A DNA stretch of 64,000 nucleotides from Bacteroides fragilis. Its GTDB lineage: Bacteria > Bacteroidota > Bacteroidia > Bacteroidales > Bacteroidaceae. The position numbers and the translations under genes were made by a program. Of this stretch, positions 54,622 to 63,648 are shown piece by piece (positions within the stretch are counted from its first letter, which is position 1; each line of letters begins with the position of its first letter). The stretch is from contig NZ_CP018937.1 in NCBI RefSeq assembly GCF_002849695.1, forward strand, positions 434,001 to 498,000. The letters are read 5' to 3'. Below the pieces are notes generated by a model. The model was given only the letters and a program-made list of their open reading frames with translations. It did no database searches and was not told the DNA's origin.

Positions 54622-54651
54622 ATTCTTTTTTGTTTGATAAATATTGAATCG

Positions 54652-56133
54652 TTATTTACTATCTCTGAATCCTTCCATATTTTCGTAGCGGCGTTGCATG
54701 AAACGGACATATACATTGTTTATCCACATAGGGGAGGTCAGGGTGAAGCCTAATCCGATGATTAATATAACAATGTAGGCCCATGTTTGTCCCAGCAGCA
54801 TGGGGAGCGTACCATAGAGTGTGGTTGGTACGATGAAAACTCCAAGACTGATTAGCATCTGCATTCCGCTATTCGTGCTTTGTTTGCCTGTGATGCTTTC
54901 ATTGAGTGGTACGGTTTTATGGTTGTATACCGTCAGTTGGAACAAGATGCAATAGACGGGACCTGTTGTCAGAAAGATTAGTGCGACAGCACCCAGCAGG
55001 CTGGCTTTTCCCATCACAAAAGCCGGTATCAGCAGGATCAGCGGAATGATTTCCGCCAAGCTATAGATATAATATTTGGCTGTCAACAGGCTTTTGATAG
55101 ATTCTTTGCGAGTCATCAGTCCGTCGATATAGTTTCCTTCAAATCCCATAAGTTGTATCAGAATCACCATACCGAATCCAAGGAAAGAGTATACCAGGAC
55201 AAAACTCTTCATGTGGTCATACGTACTGCTGAAACTCAGTATGATGGAGAAGATGATTACGAGCATTGCTACCGATCGGAGTGAGGCCTTACAGCGTTTG
55301 TTTCGTAGGAGCATTTTCAACTCCAGGCGCATGTATTCGCCCACCTCTCCGTAACGTTCCAGGAAACGGTATTCGGATACGGTTTTTACCTTTGTGTCTT
55401 CTACTTTATTGATTTCGTTGTATACTAAACCGCTCATCACTTTGCGGTTGATACACCATATCAGAACAGTGGCTGCCAATGTACCCAGGTAAGCAAGTAG
55501 ATTTCCTTCGATATAACTTTCTCCTAAGTTCATGAAAAAGTCGCTTATAAATCCCGTTTTGGGAATAAAAATAGCGATGGCAATTCCACTGTAGATAACG
55601 ATGGGAAGTAACACCCACCAAATATGTTCGTTAATCAGCGTACGGCAAAGCAGATACCAATATCCGTTGAAAACCATCAGTAACCAAATGCCGATGCTGT
55701 AAGTGAGAACTCCTGATATTCCATAAAGAGGAAAGACTGTGAGTGCTGCGAACGGCACGAACAGGAACAGCCAGATAAGATTGAAAGAGCTGAGCCCGTG
55801 GCGGAGAAGCAGAAAGTCGAGTATACGGCTTCGTTTTACGGGAAGTAGCAGGTAAGGTTTTACTTCTTGTGTAGGAGTTTTTTGGAAGGGGAAACGTATT
55901 ACAAAGTCCAGGGCAAGCGCAAATATCAGTCCACTGTTCAAAATATGATAGGCTTCCATATTGGGAACTTCTGTGCTGATGGCTTTTGCCAGACCGATGC
56001 CAATTAATATAAAGTAAGCACCCCAGAAAATAAAGGAGGCATACATGATGTATTTGCCGATTTTATTCTTTTCGTACATCGGATGCCGTTTGGCAGCAAG
56101 TTTGCCGTGTCGACGCAATTCGTTGAATAGCAT
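54652..56133 (-). CDS. DUF5687 family ABC permease
   Basis: A 493-residue polytopic membrane protein with about twelve hydrophobic segments, some long and paired (IMYASFIFWGAYFILIGIGLA, LIWLFLFVPFAALTVF, MLVIIFSIILSF). The N-terminus (MLFNELRRHGKLAAKRHP) and the motif KPYLLLPVKRSRILDFLLLRHGLS fit the DUF5687 family, permeases next to ABC ATPases in Bacteroidota. First gene of a probable operon with the ATPase and the NlpC/P60 lipoprotein. Cargo unknown. Confidence 0.88.
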   Translation of the reverse strand: MLFNELRRHGKLAAKRHPMYEKNKIGKYIMYASFIFWGAYFILIGIGLAKAISTEVPNMEAYHILNSGLIFALALDFVIRFPFQKTPTQEVKPYLLLPVKRSRILDFLLLRHGLSSFNLIWLFLFVPFAALTVFPLYGISGVLTYSIGIWLLMVFNGYWYLLCRTLINEHIWWVLLPIVIYSGIAIAIFIPKTGFISDFFMNLGESYIEGNLLAYLGTLAATVLIWCINRKVMSGLVYNEINKVEDTKVKTVSEYRFLERYGEVGEYMRLELKMLLRNKRCKASLRSVAMLVIIFSIILSFSSTYDHMKSFVLVYSFLGFGMVILIQLMGFEGNYIDGLMTRKESIKSLLTAKYYIYSLAEIIPLILLIPAFVMGKASLLGAVALIFLTTGPVYCILFQLTVYNHKTVPLNESITGKQSTNSGMQMLISLGVFIVPTTLYGTLPMLLGQTWAYIVILIIGLGFTLTSPMWINNVYVRFMQRRYENMEGFRDSK

Positions 56134-56168
56134 AGTTCGTTATAGTTTAAGGAGGGGGGAGAGCAAAA

Positions 56169-56256
56169 CCACCACAGATTACACCGGTTTTCATTGTCTG
56201 AGTTTCATTCTCGGATTTTGAATGACTGTGATTCTAATCTGTGAAATCTGTGGTGG
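56169..56256. repeat. Intergenic inverted repeat, 12-bp perfect outer arms
   Basis: CCACCACAGATT (56169-56180) pairs with AATCTGTGGTGG (56245-56256); inner parts are only partly complementary. Same family as 15323-15418. It separates the M16 peptidase 3' end from the DUF5687 start. Confidence 0.8.
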
Positions 56257-56292
56257 AAAAGATTTTTTGATGCTCTTTGCTTTTAGGATTGA

Positions 56293-59112
56293 TTATTTAT
56301 TTTCCGCACTGACCATTGTCACTTCCACCTCGTTCTTTTGTTTGAACAGGTCGTCTGCGAATTTCCGGATATCATTTACCGTAATGCTGTTGACTATCTT
56401 TTCGTAGTCATTCACACGGTTAACGCCGGTATACAGGTATTCGTCGATACTTCCCAACCAGTAGCTATTCTCTTTCAGGTCCTCGGTATGCTTTTTCAGC
56501 ATGTACTCTTTCACCTTATTCAAGTTGGTTTCTGACGGACCGGTTTTCGCTATGTTGGTTATCTCGTCAAAGATGATTTTCATCAATTTCTCTTTTTTAT
56601 CGGGGGCTGTATCGAAGATAATCTGCAAAAATATTTTTTCTTTGGGATATTTTTGTAACCTTCCACCTACGTATACTCCATAGGTACCTCCCTCGTCTTC
56701 ACGTACTTTTTCTGTGTAAACCAGATCGAGTATCTGGCTTGTCATGCCGAGCAGAAGGTTGTTTCTCAGATCATATTTGCAGTCTCCGCTATAAAACACG
56801 AATACCGAAGCTTTGGGCGTTTCCTGTTTCTTGGTGAATTCGTTCTTGTAAACACCCTGACGCACTTCTATTTTGTTATCTTTGAAAGTCTCCTGACGAT
56901 TGATGGCAGGGAGTGCACCCAGGTATTCTGCGATGACCGGTTTCATCTTTTCTACATCTACATTGCCGACAAAGATGAATGTGAAGTCGCTTGCATCTTT
57001 AAAACGATCCTGATACATAGACAGAATCTTATTGTAATCCATCTGATCCACCATATCGGCTTTTATGCGTTTGGCTCTCGGATGATTCATATAAACACCG
57101 GCCTGAATGGAGTCGTTGAATGCCACATTCGGGTTCAGTTCCTGATTTTTTAACGCTGCTTTACTACGACTTTTATAAGATGCAAATGCATCGTTGTCTC
57201 TGCGCGGGGCGGTGAATGTGAGATAAGTGAGCTGCATCATCGTTTCAAAATCCTTGGGAGAGCAACTTCCTGAAACGTTTTCGGTCGTGAGTGAGATGTT
57301 GTAATTGACCGATGCTTTTTTTCCGGCAAGCACTTTCTCAAGATCTACCGCACTGAAGTTACCTAAGCCACCAGCGCCGACAGCATCCAGACCGCTTATA
57401 TTAATGATTTCCGAATCGGGGAATAAAGAACTGCCTCCCAGACTGACACCTTTCATACGGATTTCGTCTGCTTTGAAATCGGTCTTTTTTATAATTACCT
57501 TTACCCCGTTAGATAGAGTCAGAGTAGTTGTTCCAAAGATGTCATCTTTCGTTTCGGAAACAATTTTCCCCCCTTTCGGAGCTTCGGCCATCAAAGGTTC
57601 ATCTGATACCTTGTCTACATAAGCAGTCAGTTTCTCCGCTTTTGTATCTTTCAGCAGTTTGTTTATGGTCGCTTCGGAAGGCAGTTTCAGACCTTCTTTT
57701 TCAGGAGCGAAAAGAGCTACTACCTGATTATTGTCCGTAATAAGCCCTTTCATCAATTGGTTGATTGCTGCCACCGGAATATTCGGAGCTATCTGATTGA
57801 TAAAAGTATATTCGTTTTCAATACCCGGTATTGGTTCGTTATCAAGGAAATGACGGACATATTCGTTTACATATTTATTATTTTTCTGCTTATCCCGTTC
57901 GTTGTAGGCCGATTCCAATTGGCGTAGGTATTCCGCACGGGCACGGTTGTATTCCGTTTCGGTAAAGCCGAACTGACGGGCACGTTCTATTTCGCGCAAC
58001 AAGGTAGCGATGCCGTTATCAATACTGTCTTCTTTGCATACTACAACTCCGAGAAAGGCATCCTTGGTTTTGGCTACGAAAAAGTTGCCGTCTTGCGTTC
58101 CGGCATAGATATAGGGCGGATTGGCCGTTTGTGCCAATTCATTTAAACGTGCGTTCAGCATACTGCTGATCAGATCCTTGGCATACTGCTGTATCAGGTA
58201 GTCCACATTGCCTTTCTGATTGTCAGGAATTGCTTCGTGCTTATTGAAATGAAGAACTTGTACATGAGGTTGTTCCTTATCTTTCAGGATACAGATGATC
58301 GGTTCTTTATTATCGGCAACCGGATAATAGATGCGTTCGGCGGCATTCGGCTGTGCCGGAATATCGGTGAACATTGTTTTGATCTTGGCTTCTACGGCAT
58401 CTACGTCGATATCACCGACAATGACGATTCCCTGTAGGTCCGGACGGTACCACTTTTCATAGTAGTCTCTCAGTGTTTGTGGCTTGAAGTTCATCACTAC
58501 GTCCATGGTGCCAATGGGGAAACTGTTGGCATATTTATCGCCCGGATACATCATCGGTAGAAGTTTCTCTTGCATACGCATCATGGCACTCATACGGGTA
58601 CGCCATTCCTCATTGATGACACCCCGTTCTTTATCAATTTCCTTCGGATCGAGGGTCAGGTCATTGCTCCAGTCGTGGAGGATCAGTAAACAAGAATCTA
58701 CTGCTCCGGGGGTGTTGACCGGTACATTGGAGATGTTGTAAACCGTTTCGTCGATGGCAGTATATGCATTCAGATTCTCACCGAACTTTACTCCGATACG
58801 TTCCAGATACTGTTTCAGCGCATCACCCGGGAAGTGAGTGGTCCCATTGAAACACATATGTTCCAGAAAGTGTGCCAATCCACGTTGGTTTTCTTCTTCT
58901 TGAATAGAGCCCACTTTCTGGGCAATGTAGAAGTCGGCACGGTTGGCGGGCAGATTGTTCTTACGGATGTAGTAAGTCAGACCATTGTCTAACTTTCCGA
59001 TACGTACGTTCTTGTCGATAGGGATGGGCGGCATTTGCTGTGCAAAGGCCTGCTGGAAGTTGCAGCACAGGATGACTGCAACGAAAAGTAAACCACGGAA
59101 TAAATGTTTCAT
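56293..59112 (-). CDS. M16 family zinc peptidase (pitrilysin/insulinase type)
   Basis: A 939-residue exported peptidase made of two M16 halves. The signal peptide ends near FAQQ (25). The inverted zinc motif HxxEH is at His81, Glu84 and His85 (HFLEH) with the third ligand glutamate in RGVINEEW. The second half (from about 500) lacks HxxEH, as is normal, and keeps the R/Y pair region (SGSCSPKDFETMMQLTYL). It probably degrades peptides in the periplasm. Full length. It lies downstream of kdsA with a repeat between. Confidence 0.95.
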   Translation of the reverse strand: MKHLFRGLLFVAVILCCNFQQAFAQQMPPIPIDKNVRIGKLDNGLTYYIRKNNLPANRADFYIAQKVGSIQEEENQRGLAHFLEHMCFNGTTHFPGDALKQYLERIGVKFGENLNAYTAIDETVYNISNVPVNTPGAVDSCLLILHDWSNDLTLDPKEIDKERGVINEEWRTRMSAMMRMQEKLLPMMYPGDKYANSFPIGTMDVVMNFKPQTLRDYYEKWYRPDLQGIVIVGDIDVDAVEAKIKTMFTDIPAQPNAAERIYYPVADNKEPIICILKDKEQPHVQVLHFNKHEAIPDNQKGNVDYLIQQYAKDLISSMLNARLNELAQTANPPYIYAGTQDGNFFVAKTKDAFLGVVVCKEDSIDNGIATLLREIERARQFGFTETEYNRARAEYLRQLESAYNERDKQKNNKYVNEYVRHFLDNEPIPGIENEYTFINQIAPNIPVAAINQLMKGLITDNNQVVALFAPEKEGLKLPSEATINKLLKDTKAEKLTAYVDKVSDEPLMAEAPKGGKIVSETKDDIFGTTTLTLSNGVKVIIKKTDFKADEIRMKGVSLGGSSLFPDSEIINISGLDAVGAGGLGNFSAVDLEKVLAGKKASVNYNISLTTENVSGSCSPKDFETMMQLTYLTFTAPRRDNDAFASYKSRSKAALKNQELNPNVAFNDSIQAGVYMNHPRAKRIKADMVDQMDYNKILSMYQDRFKDASDFTFIFVGNVDVEKMKPVIAEYLGALPAINRQETFKDNKIEVRQGVYKNEFTKKQETPKASVFVFYSGDCKYDLRNNLLLGMTSQILDLVYTEKVREDEGGTYGVYVGGRLQKYPKEKIFLQIIFDTAPDKKEKLMKIIFDEITNIAKTGPSETNLNKVKEYMLKKHTEDLKENSYWLGSIDEYLYTGVNRVNDYEKIVNSITVNDIRKFADDLFKQKNEVEVTMVSAENK

Positions 59113-59137
59113 TGCTATACTGTTTTTGAATTCTATC

Positions 59138-59219
59138 TACCGCAGCATACACTGATCACACTCTCGTTTTTGATGTTTTTATATACAAGATTCTGTGCTT
59201 TCAGTGCGTTCTGTGGTGA
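59138..59219. repeat. Degenerate member of the CACCACAGA inverted-repeat family
   Basis: TACCGCAGCATACACTGAT on the left and GTGCGTTCTGTGGTGA on the right are recognisable but mismatched arms; the right end is closest to the family. Confidence 0.6.
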
Positions 59220-59267
59220 ATAATCTTGTTTCTGTTTTTTCTATCAGTCGCATTGCCGGGAAGTAAA

Positions 59268-60071
59268 TCACATAATCGCTTCTCTAATTTTCACCAGTTT
59301 AGTCAATAATCCTTCCAATAGGTCAAGCTTCAGCATATTGGCACCGTCACTTTTGGCTACTGTGGGATTTTCGTGCGTTTCAATGAAAAGTCCGTCGACA
59401 CCGACAGCGATACCGGCTTTGGCCACCGTCTCAATCAATTGCGGCATTCCTCCCGTTACTCCATTTGTCTGATTAGGTTGTTGCAATGAGTGGGTTACAT
59501 CCAGAATGACCGGATAACCAAAAGATTGCATTTCCGGTATACCCCTGTAATCAATCACCAAGTCCTGATAACCAAATGTTGTTCCACGTTCAGTCAGCAT
59601 CACGTTCTTGTTTCCGGCTTCTATCACTTTGTCGGCTGCAAATTGCATGGCGAGTGGGGAGAGAAACTGTCCTTTTTTGATATTAATCGTTTTTCCGGTT
59701 TTAGCTGCCGCCACCAGCAAGTCCGTCTGTCGGCACAAGAAGGCCGGGATTTGCAGAATATCTACATAACTGGCCGCCATGCCCGCTTCGTCGGCAGCGT
59801 GAATATCTGTTACGGTAGGTATTCCGAAGGTTCTGTGCACTTTTTCGAGAACCTTTAATGCCTTTTCATCACCAATTCCCATGAATGAATCCATGCGTGA
59901 GCGGTTAGCTTTGCGATATGAACCTTTGAATACATAAGGAATTCCCAGTTTATCGGTGATGTTTACTATTCTTTCGGCAATTCGCATGGCCATCTCTTCA
60001 CCTTCGATAACACATGGTCCGGCCAATAGGAAGAAGTTTCCCGTCTTATTGTTTTTCAGTTGTTCTATCAT
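59268..60071 (-). CDS. kdsA: 2-dehydro-3-deoxyphosphooctonate aldolase (KDO-8-P synthase)
   Basis: A 267-residue enzyme that condenses phosphoenolpyruvate with arabinose-5-phosphate for lipopolysaccharide. Motifs: LLAGPCVIEGEEMAMRI, FKGSYRKANRSRMDSFMGIG, TDIHAADEAGMAA, NVMLTERGTTFGYQDLVIDYR, VILDVTHSLQQPNQ. It lies 15 bases after the lipid kinase gene and is likely in the same transcript. Confidence 0.97.
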   Translation of the reverse strand: MIEQLKNNKTGNFFLLAGPCVIEGEEMAMRIAERIVNITDKLGIPYVFKGSYRKANRSRMDSFMGIGDEKALKVLEKVHRTFGIPTVTDIHAADEAGMAASYVDILQIPAFLCRQTDLLVAAAKTGKTINIKKGQFLSPLAMQFAADKVIEAGNKNVMLTERGTTFGYQDLVIDYRGIPEMQSFGYPVILDVTHSLQQPNQTNGVTGGMPQLIETVAKAGIAVGVDGLFIETHENPTVAKSDGANMLKLDLLEGLLTKLVKIREAIM

Positions 60072-60086
60072 AACATTTATATTTTA

Positions 60087-61013
60087 TCAATTGGGTATAA
60101 TCAATGTGGTTGCTTCCGGAATAATTCCTATTTCGATGGGAAAATGACGTGGCAGGAGACGTCCGTCAAGGTCGACTGCGGCATTTTGTGCACGCAATAC
60201 CTTTACTTTCCGGGTGCGATAAGACTTCACGACTTTATGATTCAGGATACGTCCCTGGATAAGCATCCAAAGTCCGGATATTATTTGCAGGAACTCAGGA
60301 CGGTAGATGACTGATACATCTAACCAGCCATTATAAGGAACAGCGCTTGGAGTTTGTCCGTATCCGGTAGCGCTTCCTACACAGACTGTCATGATTCGGC
60401 CGCGTATATGTTCGTCGTTAATCTTGAGATGTGAGCGATATAGCTTACGTTCGAATATCAACAGGAAAAGAGCTGCCAGGTAGGAGAGGAACTTTACGCC
60501 CCAGAAACGTTTGGTTTGATCGGTGATTTTTACGATACGTGCCCCTAACCCTATGTTAACGGCATTCAGGAAATAACGTCGCCGGTGCTTCTCGCCATCG
60601 TAAAAATTGCAGTAACCTACATCTATTTTCTTTCGGCGGTTGTTAATGATCCAGTCCACTGCCTGCTTATATTCCAGGTTCAGTTCCCAATATCTGGCAA
60701 AGTCGTTTCCAATTCCGTTAGGGATGATACCAATGGCTATTTCGTCTTTTTTTTCTGCATTCGAGCTCATAATGCCGTTGATGGCGTCATTCAGTGCACC
60801 GTCTCCCCCCACAACTACGATGGTTCGGTAACCATTGTTGGCCAAAATTCCGGCAAGTCGTTCTACTGAACCGAAACCTTCGGACTGCACATAGTCGTAT
60901 GACACTCCTTTAGAGTCCATGTACTCTTTAATTTCTTTCCATCGTTTCTGCACTTTTCGTGTGCCTGCTTTGGGATTGTAGATTACACCCCATTTCCCAG
61001 GTTCTACGCTCAT
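60087..61013 (-). CDS. Diacylglycerol/sphingoid-type lipid kinase family protein
   Basis: A 308-residue DagK/YegS-like kinase. The catalytic-domain motifs are IYNPKAGTRK, the glycine-rich VVVGGDGALNDAINGI, and GIIPNGIGNDFARYW; the C-terminal beta domain has VCVGSATGYGQTPSA and LDGRLLPRHFPIEIGIIPEA. No membrane helix. In Bacteroides, which make sphingolipids, a sphingoid base or ceramide substrate is possible; sequence alone cannot tell. Upstream of kdsA by 15 bases. Confidence 0.93.
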   Translation of the reverse strand: MSVEPGKWGVIYNPKAGTRKVQKRWKEIKEYMDSKGVSYDYVQSEGFGSVERLAGILANNGYRTIVVVGGDGALNDAINGIMSSNAEKKDEIAIGIIPNGIGNDFARYWELNLEYKQAVDWIINNRRKKIDVGYCNFYDGEKHRRRYFLNAVNIGLGARIVKITDQTKRFWGVKFLSYLAALFLLIFERKLYRSHLKINDEHIRGRIMTVCVGSATGYGQTPSAVPYNGWLDVSVIYRPEFLQIISGLWMLIQGRILNHKVVKSYRTRKVKVLRAQNAAVDLDGRLLPRHFPIEIGIIPEATTLIIPN

Positions 61014-61303
61014 GGATTTTACATTTATTATTTCGTACTTTTAATTCAATCTCTCTGTCAGCGAACCGGTTTCTTGCTTAAGCGGTAGATCATTCGTTTA
61101 TTAACAACGGACTTACCGTACTTTAACCGTCTGACATTGGTTATTTATTAGCTTTTCCCTCGTCCTTTAGCTCGTCCCGCATACGCGGGCTCATCGTCCC
61201 GCCTGCCTGGGCTCATTAGCCCGCGTACGCGGGCTAATGAGCCCAGGCAGGCGGGACGAGTTGATGAACAAAGCAAAGGCTGTTAAGAACTTCGCCAAAG
61301 TTA
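61014..61303. other. Intergenic region with GC-rich palindromic array
   Basis: About 290 bp between miaA and the lipid kinase. AT-rich flanks surround the GC-rich block at 61173-61260. No gene seen. Confidence 0.7.
61173..61260. repeat. Four 22-bp units forming a 66-bp perfect palindrome
   Basis: Units begin CGTCCCGC (61173), CGTCCCGC (61195), TAGCCCGC (61217), GAGCCCAG (61239); GGGCTCAT, GGGCTCAT, GGGCTAAT and GGGACGAG occur at 61187, 61209, 61231 and 61253, all 22 bp apart. Bases 61194-61226 and 61227-61259 are exact reverse complements with no spacer, centre GCGT/ACGC. Strongly GC-rich in an AT-rich gap. Confidence 0.92.
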
Positions 61304-62230
61304 CTAAAACTCTTTGAGTTTCTGCTTTACAAAGTTAATCTTTTCCTCCATCGGAAGTGAAGCATTTACCCAATGAATGGTAAAGCCCCTTCGCTCCATT
61401 CCCCTAAACCAGGTCATTTGCCGTTTGGCAAACTGATGAATGGCAGTTTCCAAGCCCGTGAACATTTCCTTATACGTCATTTTCCCAATAACATGCAGAG
61501 TCAGGTATTTGTATTCCAACCCATAATAAATCAGATCATCCGGATGGATTCCTTGTGCCAATAAGCGGCGTACCTCTTCTATCATGCCGTCATCCAGCCT
61601 TTGCTTCAGCCGGCGGGTGATTTTTTCCCGTCGTAACTCCCGGTTGATGTCCACTCCGATAATCAGGCTGTTCAGTTGTGGAAACTCTCTTTCTTCTATC
61701 GGCGTCTTTGCGTAATATTCTTCAATTTCGATGGCGCGGATTGCCCGTTTAACGGTATCTACATCTGTCGAGTTATGAAGTGTCTTATACTGGCTTAATA
61801 TGCCGGTCAGTTCTTCCAATGATTTTTCCGCCAGACGTGTGCGCAATTCTTGATTTTCGGGGACGGGAATCAGGCGATATCCTTTCAGTACCGATTCCAG
61901 ATACAGTCCCGTACCTCCACATAGAACGGGAAGGCGCCCTTTTTGTTTAATAGTCTCGTAAGCTGTCAGGAAATCACGTTGATACTCAAAAACATTGTAT
62001 TTATAACCCGGGTCGGCAATATCGATCAAGTGATAGGGAATTTGCTGCCCGTTGATGGTGTAATCTTCCAGATCTTTGCCTGTTCCGAGGTCCATTCCCC
62101 GGTAAATCTGGCGTGAATCGGCACTGATGATTTCAGTATCTAAGTCTGCAGCTAATGCGGCAGCAAAAGGGGTTTTACCTGAAGCGGTGGGGCCAAGTAT
62201 GGCAATCAGATCATAGTCCGGCATGGTCAT
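61304..62230 (-). CDS. miaA: tRNA dimethylallyltransferase
   Basis: A 308-residue enzyme that adds the dimethylallyl group to A37 of tRNAs reading UNN codons. P-loop ILGPTASGKT (11-20), the ISADSRQIYRGMDLGTGK block, CGGTGLYLESVLKGY, and the C-terminal FAKRQMTWFRG motif are intact. Start MTMP or the second methionine. A -7 box on the minus strand lies at 62250-62257. Confidence 0.97.
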   Translation of the reverse strand: MTMPDYDLIAILGPTASGKTPFAAALAADLDTEIISADSRQIYRGMDLGTGKDLEDYTINGQQIPYHLIDIADPGYKYNVFEYQRDFLTAYETIKQKGRLPVLCGGTGLYLESVLKGYRLIPVPENQELRTRLAEKSLEELTGILSQYKTLHNSTDVDTVKRAIRAIEIEEYYAKTPIEEREFPQLNSLIIGVDINRELRREKITRRLKQRLDDGMIEEVRRLLAQGIHPDDLIYYGLEYKYLTLHVIGKMTYKEMFTGLETAIHQFAKRQMTWFRGMERRGFTIHWVNASLPMEEKINFVKQKLKEF

Positions 62231-62249
62231 AACTTTATTAATGATTGGA

Positions 62250-62257
62250 CAAAGATA
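62250..62257 (-). promoter_or_regulatory. -7 element of miaA
   Basis: TATCTTTG on the minus strand, 20 bases before the miaA start; no standard -33 box was found. Confidence 0.5.
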
Positions 62258-62329
62258 TGAAAAAGGAAGTGAAAAGCAGATGTTAAACTCTTAAATGGTG
62301 TTATAAAACATGCTTTTTTTCTTGTATTA

Positions 62330-62360
62330 TTTGCAGATAACCAAAGAGTGAGTATCTTTG
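62330..62360 (+). promoter_or_regulatory. Consensus promoter of a candidate small RNA
   Basis: TTTG at 62330-62333, a 19-base spacer and TATCTTTG at 62353-62360: a perfect Bacteroides -33/-7 pair on the strand opposite to both flanking genes. Confidence 0.75.
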
Positions 62361-62366
62361 CAATGT

Positions 62367-62427
62367 GTTTTTCATAGTATTAGATTTAAGGTTAACAAAG
62401 GTTGGAGCAAGGCGTTGCTCCTTTTTT
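62367..62427 (+). ncRNA. Candidate small RNA of about 60 bases
   Basis: A perfect promoter 62330-62360 is followed at 62404-62427 by GGAGCAA-GGCG-TTGCTCC and six T, a compact intrinsic terminator. Nothing between can encode more than a few codons. The body is TTCATAGTATTAGATTTAAG then GTTAACAAAGGTTGG. It lies antisense to neither gene, between miaA and the ABC permease. Either a stable small RNA or a transcription stub. Confidence 0.6.
62404..62427 (+). terminator. Intrinsic terminator of the candidate small RNA
   Basis: GGAGCAA and TTGCTCC form a 7-bp stem closed by GGCG, followed by TTTTTT on the plus strand. No plus-strand protein gene precedes it. Confidence 0.85.
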
Positions 62428-62443
62428 TATGTCCTAATCTCTC

Positions 62444-63648
62444 TTATGCGTTGTGCATCCATATAGATAACATCTTCTTTTTCAAAACAATAATATTGAT
62501 GAATGATACCAGTAAGAACAGCAATATGCCGATAGTGAATGTGGGCCAAAGTGATCCGGAGGGTATCTGTGGGAAAAGTGAGTTTAGTGTTTCGAGATAA
62601 GATGCACGTGTCCACGAAACAATTCCTATGGATAATAACATCACTACAATATTAAGTCCTACTGTCAGGGTCTGATAGGGGAGTGCCACTTTCGAAGGGC
62701 TGTATCCTATCAGAAGCAGGCTTTCCAGCTTGGTGGTGTTTTTTTGCAGTAACAAGAAAATGCTGAGCATCAATATATAGAAAGAGAGCAAGCTGATGAA
62801 TAGTCCCACAGCCAGAACGATACCCACAATCAGTCTCAGGAAATAAGTCGTTTTACCGGCATCCAGTTTCCCGTCTTCCGTTTCATAACCTTTCTGCTGA
62901 AAATATTTTGCGATAGAGGCGTCAGCCGGGTTGTTTACTTCAACAATCAGTCGTGAAGGATCTGCCTGACGATCCGGTGCGAAGTTCTTGTTAGCCCAAT
63001 CCATGAAAGACTGTGGAACCAGAATGGTGTTCAACCGGTTGGAAAAGCCGACGATATTCCCCTTGTATTGCTCTACCCGTCCATTCCCCTTCATCAGGAT
63101 GTCCATCTGGATCAGACTCATCAGACCTTCCGAGAGTTTAGGCAGGTTTCGGCTTTGGGCAAAACCAAAGTTATATAGGTTCAGATAATTGCGTGGAATG
63201 ATGATGGGGAGGGTATGGGTATTTTCATCGAAGTACCATTTGTCGAGGTTGACGTCTACGAATTCGTCAGGGACGGCTTCGAAAAACATTTCCGTAGAAA
63301 GGTGTACTCCTGCTTCCTGCATTCCCAGACCGGCGGATACTTTAAATTGCGAAGGGGTGAAAGCGCCTACTGTTCGGGTGAATGACTGTTGTTTCAGTTC
63401 CTCGATTTCTTTGGGGAGAAGGTATTATTCTTACCTGCGAAAGTGCCTAATGTGCTGATTTTCTTGGTAGCAATAATATAATCTTTCTTCATGAAACTAT
63501 CCCCTTCGGTAAAGATGGGAAGTACATCTTTGTAGAATTGTGCGCTGAGCAACACAATGACCATCCCGAAAAGGTTGGCAAAAAAGAAACCGGTCAACTG
63601 ACCGATGCTGATATGCTGGCGGAGCAGCTTCCAGACTAAGTTGTTCAT
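62444..63648 (-). pseudogene. Frameshifted FtsX-like ABC permease
   Basis: Two adjacent frames together make one permease of about 401 residues. The first frame (63648 down) runs MNNLVWKLLRQHISIGQLTG, a membrane helix and a periplasmic start, then hits TGA after FSPKKSRN. Shifting by one base at the run GGGG at 63413-63416 (CCCC on the coding strand) continues FSPKEIEELKQQSFTRTVGAF and reads through the rest: a periplasmic domain and three membrane helices near the end (IVGIVLAVGLFISLL, VALPYQTLTVGLNIVVMLLS, TFTIGILLFLLVSFINIIVL), the FtsX/MacB-like layout. Its ATG overlaps the ATPase stop (ATGA). Mutation or sequencing error; the downstream frame is otherwise undamaged. Confidence 0.85.
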
